Source of the DNA: Opisthorchis felineus
Lineage: Eukaryota > Platyhelminthes > Trematoda > Opisthorchiida > Opisthorchiidae
Reading direction: 5' to 3'
DNA length: 64,000 nt
Assembly: GCA_004794785.1 (NCBI GenBank)
Contig: SJOL01007465.1
Span: forward strand, 199,786-263,785
The translations under genes and the position numbers were made by a program. Shown in pieces: positions 34,348-44,460 of this stretch. The stretch's first letter is position 1, and each line of letters starts with the position of its first letter. The notes beneath the pieces are model-generated. The model had not been told where the DNA came from, did not search any database, and saw nothing but the letters and a program-made list of their open reading frames with translations.

Positions 34348-35584
34348 ATGATTTTCCAACTACTATTCAGTTTATCTTGTATCACCGTAGTGTTGTCCAC
34401 GAGTTGTGTAAGTAAAACCCTATCGGTCTATCATATGGTTCAGATTTGGCCAAGTTATCCAAATTCTCACCTTTCCCGATCAATGTTTAATTCACTTTTG
34501 CACTTATCCAGAAAGTTCGTGAGTTCGTCCTCTACTGTCATGTGGTTGGTTTGCTCTATTTATACGTTTTCCTCAACGGCTGCCCGTAAGCAGTAAATCA
34601 TTTTACCTCCTTCAAAATGGTTATCGCCAGTGGAGTTGAGTGAATCCATGAATGTTGGTGTGGGCTATCTGTCGTATATGTGTTTATTTTTTACTAGACA
34701 GTAAAACACTGGGTTATGTTGTTTATTACAAAAAGTACCCATTAGCAAAATTACCCCACACTAATGATACAACTGCCGCTCATCTATTTCTATACAGTTC
34801 CTGGCTCAAATGACGTGTGTGGTAATTGTAAAGTTGTGGTGAGGTCCTGGGTGAGCCAAAAGAGAAAGTACATGGGCAACGTGGAAAAAGGAATCGGTGC
34901 CGTGTGCAGTGTCCAGAAAAGTGATCAACAGCCACACGTGAGTTTTCCTCGTTCTCATCCTTACAATAAAAAATGAAACATCCTATCTTTCTCAGCAAGG
35001 GGGGCCTCTAGTTGTGTCACCTAAAATGCACACCATCCGTTTAATAGAGGACCCCCGTGCCATCGTCACGTCTATGTTATGTCTTCGTTTCAACTGAATT
35101 ACTAACCCGTCGCTGTCTCATCTCCCAATGAACAGTGTCAGAGAATTCTAAGAAAGGCAGCCGTGCATTCTGCGGCAGAACTGGAGAGAGACCCACTAGA
35201 GTTCTGTAAGGTAAGTGTGAACTTATCGTCATTGAATCATCCAAATTATCCTGAACACATGTATCCCAAAAGTCGCATCGGTCATCAGTTGTCCAAACGC
35301 ATTGCATTCAAGGCCTTAATAAAATGCTCAAGTCGGTTGTTGAAGTGATAATGACACATAGTTAAAAGAAAGTTTTGATGTGTGAATCAATTTTTTTGCG
35401 GGAAATTTTGTTATAGTTACAATCGAGATCCCATACGACACATCGTCATGAGATAGTATCGATCCCACAAGAGACACCCAAGCAGACTCCACTTATACGA
35501 CGCTGATAATGATAATTTTATCATTTTAAAAGCATCTGTCCTCTTGTTGTGTTTCGCTGCTTTTAGCACGGAAAGTTCTGTTGA
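34348..35584 (+). CDS. SAP-D, secreted saposin-like protein, divergent class
   Basis: Five exons: 34348-34407 (20 codons), 34512-34518 (7 nt), 34798-34937 (140 nt), 35136-35210 (75 nt) and 35567-35584 (18 nt with stop). The donors are GTAAGT, GTGAGT, GTGAGT and GTAAGT. Acceptors TATCCAG, TATACAG, GAACAG and TTTTAG precede exons 2 to 5. The predicted protein has 99 residues. The signal peptide is MIFQLLFSLSCITVVLSTSC. Cysteines at 30, 33, 59, 70, 93 and 99 give C-x2-C-x25-C-x10-C-x22-C-x5-C. Unlike SAP-A to C it is strongly basic between Cys2 and Cys3 (SQKRKYMGNVEKG), as in NK-lysin-type members, and has no R-x-R-R site. Exon phases equal those of the other three genes, which supports common descent and the 7-nt exon. 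Confidence 0.88.
34512..34518 (+). other. 7-nt micro-exon of SAP-D
   Basis: AAAGTTC lies between CTTATCCAG and GTGAGTTCG. It is the only exon I found between 34407 and 34798 that takes phase 0 to phase 1, which the flanking exons require. It encodes Lys-Val plus one base. It takes the place of the 22-nt exon of the other SAP genes. Confidence 0.6.
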
Positions 35585-35849
35585 AAAAAAATGGTAAGAA
35601 CAATCGTACTTTGCACTAAAAAGGTGGCAATGGTTTTTCCTTTACACTGAATCAACACAGCTTGTTAAACCTGTTCAATGAATTAAGATCGTGCCGCATT
35701 AAATGGTTGGTTGATCTGAGTAGAAAATTCCTGGGATAAAATCTTGGTTATTCAAAGATAATCAAACAACACCCAGTCTAACTGACTCGCTATCCGCTAC
35801 TGCCGGGATAGCGTCTGACGAACGAAGCACTTTATTCTACCCTCGTTTT

Positions 35850-36062
35850 TCAATATTTTCTCCAAAACAGTTTTATTCTATCCGCTAGTGTATACAACGC
35901 TTTGTGGAACACATCGGGCTTTTCTAAATAGGTCGACCTTCTTTTCGGGTCAGAACGGATAATCAAACATTTTCTCCCTTTTCCGTTTCTATTTATCCAG
36001 AACAGGCGCAGCTGAACTACATCAACAGTTTTATCCATACCTTCAACGTCAATGGGCTGTCC
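35850..36062 (-). CDS. possible terminal exon, basic protein, unknown product
   Basis: On the minus strand, after an AACACCAG acceptor, 71 codons run in phase 0 to TGA. The composition is protein-like, with a basic segment NRNGKGRKCLIIRSDPKRRS followed by DRIKLFWRKY at the end. The pyrimidine tract at the acceptor is poor, and a start at the internal Met (36039) is an alternative. No family is recognised. Confidence 0.32.
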   Translation of the reverse strand, partial: GQPIDVEGMDKTVDVVQLRLFWINRNGKGRKCLIIRSDPKRRSTYLEKPDVFHKALYTLADRIKLFWRKY

Positions 36063-38300
36063 CTGGTGTTTGCATTATATACCTCTCTAACCAAGGAGTA
36101 TTTTATCATAATTATTGGCAGGGAAGGGGAATTACGAAATATTCAATCGTCAAACAGTCTTACAGAAAAAGCATGCGTTGGATTTTGAAGCAGGGAAAAA
36201 TGAGGTCATGTAAAATCGTTCTAATATTCTTCAACCTTCTAGTTGATCGGGTTTAGAAGGATGCTCAGTCGCCTTCCTTTGGTTTGCTTCGCTGTCTACA
36301 GTAAAGGCGAACACGATATGCGAGATACCGGTCGCAAGCTTTATTCTCTGACTGGGTGGTGCTCCTGTTCGGAAACCCACGTGCGCATAGTCCGGGACAT
36401 GACTTTAATCCTGCCTTTTCATGGACAGTGACCTACCAACTAAGTCATCACCGATGATTTTCCGCGTCGCATATCTTTACCTGGACTACACAATGTTTTG
36501 CAGCACCCCTGTCTAGTCGATTACCGGCCCGTTGCCAGTACAAAATCTGCCAAAAACGTGCATCCGTTCCACATCGATTTCAGCAACATTCGACAGCAGG
36601 TTTTTTCCACTCTAACCGTTTACTTTATTAAGCAAAGTCCAAGAGTGAACACTCTCAGTTGGCATCGGAAGTTGTTATGTATGGCGCGTTAAAAATGATT
36701 ATCATCGACATCGTCGGGTATCAGAGAAACTAGTTCTTTTATGTAGATTCCAGTGCCATGACTTCTTTCGGAGTTCCCTCATTGGATAATCAACGTCCGT
36801 TTTGGAAACTTTTGTTTTAGCTTGATGCGTTGTCAGGGAGCGTAGTTGGTCGGTGGTTGTGCTAACGACCTGCCAACGGCCATCTGCATTACCTGAGCTA
36901 CCAACATTTTTCTCTATCTAGTCTTACTGTTTCCAAGCTTCAGGAAACAAAAGGAAAACAGTTCTCAGGTAGTTCGTTTAGTCCCTTGTTGTGATACTGA
37001 AGCTTGAATTACCTAAAATTATCCTGATGACTATAAGTTTTTCGAGGTTCATCTACGCCTTAGTGAGGCTGTGCGGATCGGACACACTTGATCGGGTTTC
37101 AATGAACTCAATCAGTGATTTATAAGCTAACGAAAAATTACCATCAGATATTCCCGGACGCTGGAAAATCCAGATGTATCCAAACAGCTACGGTCATCAA
37201 GCGAAGTCTAGTCGAAACGCTGCCTTATAGATCAATCACCAAATAAAGAGTCGTGCATGATCATGTGGGACACTTTTTTGCGTCAAAAGACATTTTGCAC
37301 AGCTAAGAGGAGAGTGTAATGGTTCTAAAATCCATGGAAGACTATATCCAACCAAAAACTTTAGTATGTTTTAAACTGCCATGATAGGACCAATCAGTTG
37401 CCCCTGACCTTGACAATCCGACAGACTATTTATCAGCCTAGGTCCCAGAGTTTCACTGATCATTCCACTTCACATATCATTTACAAGTTCACTTGGAGTT
37501 GCGGTGACACTTGTGGCGACAAAACTGATCATTGTCTTCAGAAGATCTTGCATATTTGCAACATGACGGACCAGCATTACTAGCAGTCAGGTCGAACTGG
37601 AAGATCTCAGTTACTATACACATCTCTGCTACGGGTCACCCGGTCGACTCTGTTCAGATTGCCTCTCATACTGTCACACAATCTGGGCTTGAAAATCCCA
37701 TTTTTCTTAACGCTATGTAGTTTGAGTTTGCATTTCAAAATCACCAACCCATCCAATGCAAACGTCTAGCACACTCGCTCATCTTGGGCAAGATGGTTCA
37801 TGTGGCACCCCCTTATCTGTTCTTCAATTGGAAAGTTCGGCTCGCTCACAGCTTTGCGAAGATAGACTAATGAAATAGCACCTTATCCACGGATATCACA
37901 ACGTGCATTGTGAACTGCTTGTCTGTTTGCTCAACACCAAGTGCTAAGCCAAGCAGAAGCCAATCAGTTGACGAATTAATCGCTGCAAGAAAAATGAAGC
38001 AGACCTACCACAGCTTAGCCTATCTATCATTTTCCCCCTCATGGTATCATAAGTCCTGGTGAGCAGATACAACATGTATCCATGTACACCGAATAAGGGA
38101 GCGTTTGTTGGTCAGCTATGATACAAAGCCTCCGAAAGGGTTATCGAACCCGGGAACCGCTTGTAGCGTTGAGGCTTAGTCGTTGAATGTAGGTTGTGAA
38201 GCGATTCAGACTGTCATGGCTTGTAAGGAACTGCTTCAGAAAACATAAAATTGAGAATAGTCCACCAAAAGGCAAATCTCGCTTCAAAGTCTACCAAGTG
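36063..38300. other. stretch with weak exon candidates only
   Basis: Plus-strand frames behind AG acceptors at about 36240-36431, 36496-36692 and 37529-37720 look mildly protein-like but could not be phased with each other. No repeat is recognised. Confidence 0.3.
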
Positions 38301-38302
38301 TT

Positions 38303-38672
38303 AGCGAAATACACTCATTTGCAAACACATTTGGTTGTGCGAGAGACTAACCTGGAACCCAGCTGAATCTCTCGTTTATAAAAGCTAGACAAGCAACAAG
38401 AACATTCAATTTGGTATTGTGGACCTGGTTCAGCACACTATGTCGCTTAGAGACATCATAAACGAGAGATTCAGCTGGGTTCCAGGTGAGTCTCTCGCAA
38501 AACCAAATTTGTTTGCAAATGAATGTATTTCGCTAATTCCGTGCAATTTGGGGTTCAAGTAGTACATAAGATTGACGGAAACTCGGGGACTGTGCCTACC
38601 TGATGAGCTCCAAGAAGGGCGAAACCTGTTGTGGGCTTTCGAAGAATTTTCAGCAACCTTATGAGTAATGCA
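38303..38672 (+). repeat. fold-back family B copy, clear inner hairpin
   Basis: The left inner arm (GCGAGAGACTAACCTGGAAC CCAGCTGAATCTCTCG, 38340-38375) is the reverse complement of the right inner arm (CGAGAGATTCAGCTGGGTTC CAGGTGAGTCTCTCGC, about 38464-38499). The right outer arm ends with GGCGAAACCTGTTGTGGGCT and CAACCTTATGAGTAATG. The left outer arm is missing. Confidence 0.75.
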
Positions 38673-39464
38673 TTACGTCTACCGAGTGTTCTTTGCAATA
38701 AACTGCTCCGTCTCCCGGTGATTTTTAAGCATGTCGGGAGTGGATGTTGAAATCTCTACCATATGGAGTATTTTAATTCAAATAAACCGTACACCGTAAT
38801 ACCCAATCAGACTATACTGTTGGGAAAAGAAACACAGTCCCAATACCAAAAATATAAGTGGCTTTACACAACTCACACACCAAAATTTGTGTGAAGGTCT
38901 TTGAGAATTTGAAGGAAACGTCAAAAAGTGTTGAATTCGAAGGTTCCCTTTACCTGAGGCTAACTAAGACAGAAGATATGTGTTCACGACCAACAAGTAT
39001 GATTTAGTCTCTGATTTACTTGAAAAGCGCTAGAGGCATAAAACGTATTGGTTTCTACCAAGCCCACAGTTCTAGTATTTCTACAAATCTGCTAAAGGTA
39101 AAAAGTAAGCACCTTTTGCTTCAGAAAAGCACAAATTTCCCAACTGTTTCAAAAAAGCCTAACCAATCCTGCTATACCCACATTTACAAACATACCTAAA
39201 GCAATTGGATGACAACTTCGTCTTCTCAAGTGAATCCACTAGGATGATGATAATCCGTGAAAATTTGTTAACAGTGGTACTTCCATTTGGACACAAGATA
39301 TCTCCCAGATACGATTAATTTACCTTACTTCCCATCAATTGCTTATCAGTTATTCAACCAACTTTTAATCTAGTCCTTCTATGGAATGTCTCAGAAGCTA
39401 GTTATCGATTTTTAGTTAAATTGAGTTTGATTATACAGCATACTGCATTGATGTGTAACGAGCA
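38673..39464. other. stretch without a supported gene
   Basis: A+T-rich sequence with no recognisable exon or repeat. Confidence 0.4.
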
Positions 39465-39674
39465 ATGAAGTTAAAGTGTTATCAGAAAGGTGAGATGATC
39501 ACCGCAAACCTTGATCAAGAGCAGCTGGACAGGATAATTCAATTTCTGCTGATTATTTTCAACATCGAGTGGGAAAATGAACACACTTATTTGGTTTTTT
39601 TTAAAAAGTTCTTTGGCTGTAGGAGAAAACGATGGAGACAGGACAGAATGCCAGACGATTTCATGGCCTTCTGA
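39465..39674 (+). CDS. possible small ORF, unknown product
   Basis: 69 codons run from ATG to TGA. An acidic/amphipathic start (NLDQEQLDRIIQFLLIIFN) is followed by a basic tail (CRRKRWRQDRMPDDFMAF). A donor-like AAAG|GTGAGA occurs after codon 8, so the start may instead be a separate exon. No family or splice partner is recognised. Confidence 0.25.
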   Translation: MKLKCYQKGEMITANLDQEQLDRIIQFLLIIFNIEWENEHTYLVFFKKFFGCRRKRWRQDRMPDDFMAF

Positions 39675-40009
39675 AATGCTTTGTACTGGAGCTTGGCATA
39701 GTATACAAAGAATTGATAAATTGTACCGTTAAAGTACAGTTAGAGTGATTGATGATCTGCTTTTGGCGCGATGATGGACATCAACCATCTGCCCTATGCA
39801 CTTTTTCAATGCTACTTCCCACCTTCTTGATATCTTGGCTCTATTTTGAGTAACCAGTTATGGATGATACTGAAGGTGTTGCTCAAAAATCCAAGTTAAC
39901 TGGTATGATGCCCACCCAGGGATTGTTGAAAACCCTTCAGGTGAGACAATGGTTGCCAGATTCTCAGGCTGTGGATAACAGGAGTTATTTTCTTCGGGCA
40001 GTAGACTCT

Positions 40010-40190
40010 ATATAGTAATTTAAACCACTAACTGGGAAGTTGCGGGTTCGAAATTTCCTTGAGTTTCGTAAGATGTGCAGTGCCAATGGTTTTCAATGAG
40101 GATAAAATACCTGTGCAGTGGCTCTTGGATTTTTAGCATAGACTGACTTTACTTACAAAACGAAATCCCAATCGGGAAATTCTCGTTTTG
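40010..40190 (+). repeat. SINE family A copy, plus
   Basis: A degenerate head with GCGGGTTCGAAATTTCC is followed by AGATGTGCAGTGCCAATGGT and the end TTACTTACAAAACGAAATCC. Confidence 0.6.
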
Positions 40191-40744
40191 CCAGCAAGAG
40201 TTGTTCAATATATGGGTCTACAGACTGTCTACAAACCACACCAGTTGAACAAGCGCTGCAAGGGCTTTGCCACCAACCACTGCCCTCGGATAACTGCGAA
40301 GCGATACATCCAAGAAACCAGCTTATTCTCACATATAAGATGGCCGAAGTAAAACAGGAAGTGAACAGCTTTTCCATTTTACCAATGGATCGAACGAAAA
40401 TACTACATTACCACAACGACCAGTTATTCATTTGGCCGAGAACAATGCCTGAAGTTGTAACTCAGTTGCTGCAATCTTGGTCGCTATCAGCCTATCCATA
40501 TCAGAAATATATTACTCAGACAACTTCTGTCGAAAGGTTAGGACACCTAACAACACCATGTGCGTCCTGTGCTCATGAAATTAGCATATGACTGTCCAGA
40601 TAGGCGATTACCCCGAGCAGTTTTGGAGATACGTCTGTTATCGGCACTGGATTTATAGAAAAATCCATCCAGTTCTCATGGACAATGTGTTACATACCTC
40701 TCTGTCCTGTCACTTATTTTACAAACTAGAATTGATACATTCTA

Positions 40745-41590
40745 GATAGATCACACTGCTCACAAGGTTGCTGAAAACTCCTCGGTAGCCCACGGCCGGT
40801 TCGTCCACCCACTTCGGGCTCATCATGTAGGCGCAGTCCTAAAAATTGCCATCAACCTTTTGTTCTACTTAAATCCAAATTGTACGAAACTGGCGAGCTA
40901 CACCAGTGATTTTACAGTAACGGGAGACACAACTGAAGCCCACCTGAATCTCCCGTTTATGATATTTCAACTGAATATGCTGCACAGCGTCTGCCTTTTG
41001 TTGCAATTGAGACGTTACTCAAGATCTTGCAGTGTATTTTCTTCAGGGACCACTACTCATGAAGTTGCTGAAATCTGCTTGGCAGCTAACGACCGGTTGC
41101 GCTTTTTGTTAGGTTCATCATGTAGACCAAGTTCCCGAATTCCGCCTCAGTCAACCTTGCTTTCCAGCTGCATCCATCTTGTGCACAGTTTGAGAAATAC
41201 ACGTATTTTCAAGCCAGTTCAGTTGTTTAACACACCCTTTCTGCTCAGAACCTAATGATTTTAACGGCATGGTATTATACTGCATAGGATGCCAAGTTTT
41301 CTTTAACGGAAATGCGAAAATGGCATCCCCAAACCACCGGACTTAGGTCAGGATCCCATTAAGTACACATCAGAACTTATGCGTGCCATTTTGAGGATTA
41401 TTAGTGGAAAGCGGACCATCATAAACGGGAGGTTCAGCTTGACTCAGTTAGGTCGCCTTTCAAAACCAAATTCGTGTGCAAATGAGAGTATTTGTCGAGA
41501 TCTGTCCAGTGAACCCCAAGAAGAGCGAAAGCGGTCGTCCGGTGTCTAAGAACTTTCAGCAATTTTGTGAGTAGTGTCCTACACTTAGAA
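40745..41590 (+). repeat. fold-back family B, near-complete element with nested copy
   Basis: The left outer arm (40750-40845, CTCACAAGGTTGCTGAAAAC) and right outer arm (41505-41585, AGAACTTTCAGCAATTTTGT) are inverted copies. The inner arms are at about 40935-40965 (CCCACCTGAATCTCCCGTTT) and 41418-41470. A second left arm starts at 41045 (CTACTCATGAAGTTGCTGAA), so one copy appears inserted in or recombined with another. Confidence 0.7.
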
Positions 41591-42042
41591 ATCATATCTC
41601 CTTAAAGATCCGTTTTTCTCTTACCAGAAAAAATAACAAGACTGCAGTAAGTTCCTGTGGGTCTAGTACAATGCGCAAAATATTCAAAAACTGTATTTAG
41701 CGGTTTTTGAGCAAATAAACGTAGACTCAAACGGTCTTGCTGATTGCCAGCAACCCACATGGAACTCCAAGACGTGCAAAGGGACAACCGTCAAATAGGG
41801 TTTACTAAGCCGGATCTTTCGTGCAACATTACAAGGGACACGTCCAATAAAAAAGCATAATTACATAACTGATCTGAGAAATTAACTCTGAATTGTAGTA
41901 ACTAATCCATCTAAGGCGAGATGGTGTTGTACTCTTAAATCTAGCTTCTGTAGCGATAGTTAAAAGATGCACTTGCAATGACAGTAGGTTGTCTTGGACT
42001 TGTTTAAACGAGGTCTGCTGGAGACTAGACCGTAACGACGTG

Positions 42043-42329
42043 CTACCGCAATAAGTGCGTAATCACCATTTTGTATACCATTTCAGCTGTAACTGAAGGA
42101 AGTATAGTCCCAAGAGCAGGAAGGATCATTTCAGGAGTTGAAATAATAATCTGACTAAAGACCTCAAAAGTAGAAGAGTCAATCTTGCTGCTGTTACTCT
42201 CCACTGATTAGTCCTCCTCGTGAAAAAAAACCCACTAGGGTGACACCCAAATGCTTTCTTTTGGAGTGTGGTGTGCATGGGACACTCACGCGCGAATAGG
42301 GGAGCCAGTAGGACCAAGAGCCAACGCAT
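42043..42329 (-). CDS. candidate small secreted peptide gene
   Basis: Two minus-strand exons, 42329-42290 (40 nt) and 42203-42043 (161 nt), are separated by an 86-nt intron with a GTGAGT donor and an AATCAG acceptor. One base plus two bases complete a Leu codon. The predicted protein has 66 residues: MRWLLVLLAPLFA, a compact signal peptide, then an acidic/Ser-rich stretch (ESNSSKIDSSTF), then an uncharged amphipathic segment (IIISTPEMILPALGTILPSV) and a basic end (THLLR). There are no cysteines, so it is not a saposin. I recognise no family. The frame after the splice is fully open for 54 codons, which is suggestive but not decisive. Confidence 0.45.
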
Positions 42330-43022
42330 AGTTGTAAATAACACCGATTGACCTGCATCCTTCCAGCACAGCCGAGTAGTGCTCAAGCGTCGGTTGTAGA
42401 TTCGGAGTGTTTAGGCCTCTGTCTGGCAGTCCGATTCTGAGCTTCTGCACTAAACTTCGGCAAAACATTGCCTGATTGGCCTAACGGTTTGGCAACTTCG
42501 ATTAGGAGGTTAGACTAGCTTATAGAATTGTAATGTTTGACTTCAGCATTCGGACAAAACGTCCCGAACGAGAAGCGAGTTGTGAGGGGTTGGGTGAGCA
42601 AGTAAACAATGCGCTGATGTGAACATCATTTAGTGGCCACTGGGAGGAACTACACAACAAACTAGCTGGCAAACGGTTTTCATTCCACGCAGATTGAATG
42701 TGAGCGATATTCACTTAGAACGGAACACACTAGCTAGATGAAAGTGATCGATCCGTCTAGTATTGTGATGTGTGACCTACCACTCTACTCATTTCAAGTA
42801 TTATAAGTCCAAACTCGAGTGGCCACAAATAGTACTCTAGCTGGTCAGTTTGCGGAAGTGTACAAATTGAAGGTCAGCAAACTAGCCGGTAGAAATCGGC
42901 TCACAAAAGAACTTCGCCTTTCTGCAGCCTGGTGTTGTCGCATAAAATTATGCCAGTGCCGTAGAGAGGTCGCATTTACGTTGAAACCATTAACGAAACT
43001 CTCTTGAAAGAAACTACAGTTG

Positions 43023-43153
43023 TTGGTCTGTTCGCCGAGCTTGGCAGTTGGATTGCAAACGTTTCATCACCAATCGAGTGACATCATCAGTGCTGGGTTG
43101 AGTGGGTCAACCCACGTTTGCAATCCAACTGCCAAGCTCGGCGAACAGACCAA
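43023..43153. repeat. fold-back family C, perfect 40-bp inverted repeat
   Basis: Positions 43023-43062 (starting TTGGTCTGTTCGCCGAGCTT) are the exact reverse complement of 43114-43153, with a 51-nt loop. The single-stranded form would make a 40-bp hairpin. The family is also present at 213-292 and 54510-54660. Confidence 0.92.
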
Positions 43154-43559
43154 GAACCAAGCAGCGCACCCGAGCTACCTGTATTCCAAAACATTGCCAG
43201 AAACTACAGTTCCTTAGCCCGATTGACTCACACGTAATCATTGTTTTCCTGAAAGGCTTGGTAAACAAATTCAAGGCCAAAACACCCTCTAATAATTGTA
43301 GGTACTGCGGAAAATCTGGAATTTCTACATCCTGATTTTACCTCACAAGTGGATTCAGTTCACGCTTCTTGGCTTCTCAGGACAGGTTGGCTCCAGTTTC
43401 AAAGTACAGTCCATATCCGAAATTTGCCTTGTGTATTTGCTTCGGTTAACTCAAAAATCCATTACGGGAGTAGAGTGGTAGGAGGTCCAACCAATGGCTA
43501 TGTCGGCATTTTAGTCCTCCCTATAATACTATTCAGATTTACTCAATAGAGATTCTATC

Positions 43560-43760
43560 CTGTCAGTAAAGCCAGTCTGTGCTGAGAAGCAGAGAAGCAC
43601 TGTACAGCTGTTTCATCTCTGTTTGGAATCACCAGCAGTTCGCATCTCACGAAACTCAGACAGATTCGAACCGGCGACCAGTGGTTGAACACCTAACTGT
43701 TTGGCCACGAGTGGCTGATTAGCAGTGTGATTAGCTTTCACTTAGAATTTAGTCAAGACC
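43560..43760 (-). repeat. SINE family A copy, minus
   Basis: Body ACAGCTGTTTCATCTCTGTT, CAGTTCGCATCTCACGAAAC and head region GGCCACGAGTGGCTGATTAG, in the same order as the 25.8-kb copy. Confidence 0.7.
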
Positions 43761-44330
43761 TTTGCCAATTTTTTTCCTATTAAGACCCGCAGCCATGTTT
43801 GACCTCGAGCACTGGAGGTAAAAATACCGTCCATAGGCCCGATTCAATTTTTTCTCCAGTTTTTTTACACATACGTTTGGCACTATAACAATATGTTGAC
43901 TTTACAGGCTCAGTTCTTTGTTTTTGGCTTGTAGACCATACCGAGTAAGCTGATATTAATCTTTGTGATCAGCCATTCATGGAAGTTCTACTATCCCAGA
44001 GTCCAGACTCCATGTAGTTCGCTACTCAAAGTGATAAAACTGGTTCAAATTTGCCAGACCAGTGAAAGTAAATTGCGATAAAAACGAAGTGGCTTTTCTG
44101 ACTATTTTCATGAGTCCCGACTCACTGGCAGGTAAGTCAGTTTTGTTCTGTTGCTAAGCCATGCTGTGAAAATAGGAGGTATGGAAAAACAGGTGGTGTT
44201 TAAAAGATTGTGAACTTTTTGCATTGTATCGCAGATACAGCAACTTCAGTGCTGTTGCGGTACCGCGGTTTTAGCAACAGTTGCTTCGACAACTCCGTCC
44301 CAGCGACCCAAATTATTGTGCTATAAGTAC
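43761..44330. other. stretch with one weak exon candidate
   Basis: A frame ending at CTGGCAG|GTAAGTCAG (44062-44131) is open for about 23 codons after a weak acceptor. No partner exon was found. Confidence 0.25.
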
Positions 44331-44334
44331 ACTC

Positions 44335-44460
44335 TAAATGTACTCTTTTAAGGGTTGTTGAAAACTCTCCGACGGTCCACGACCAATTTCGCCGTTCCAC
44401 TTCAGGCGCAGTCCCCAAGTTCTATTTGACCCACACTGGACGAAATTTGCGAAATACTGT
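44335..44460 (+). repeat. fold-back family B, left arm only
   Basis: GGTTGTTGAAAACTCTCCGA and CCACGACCAATTTCGCCGTT are recognisable, followed by CACTGGACGAAATTTGCGAA. The right arm is absent. Confidence 0.6.

Noticed and set aside
40340..40591. 83-codon plus frame MAEVKQEVNSFSILPMDRTK...
   Set aside because: Plausible composition but no splice signals, promoter or family, and it follows directly on a SINE copy.
44062..44131. Exon-like frame ending DSLAG|GTAAGT
   Set aside because: The acceptor is weak and no partner exon was found on either side.
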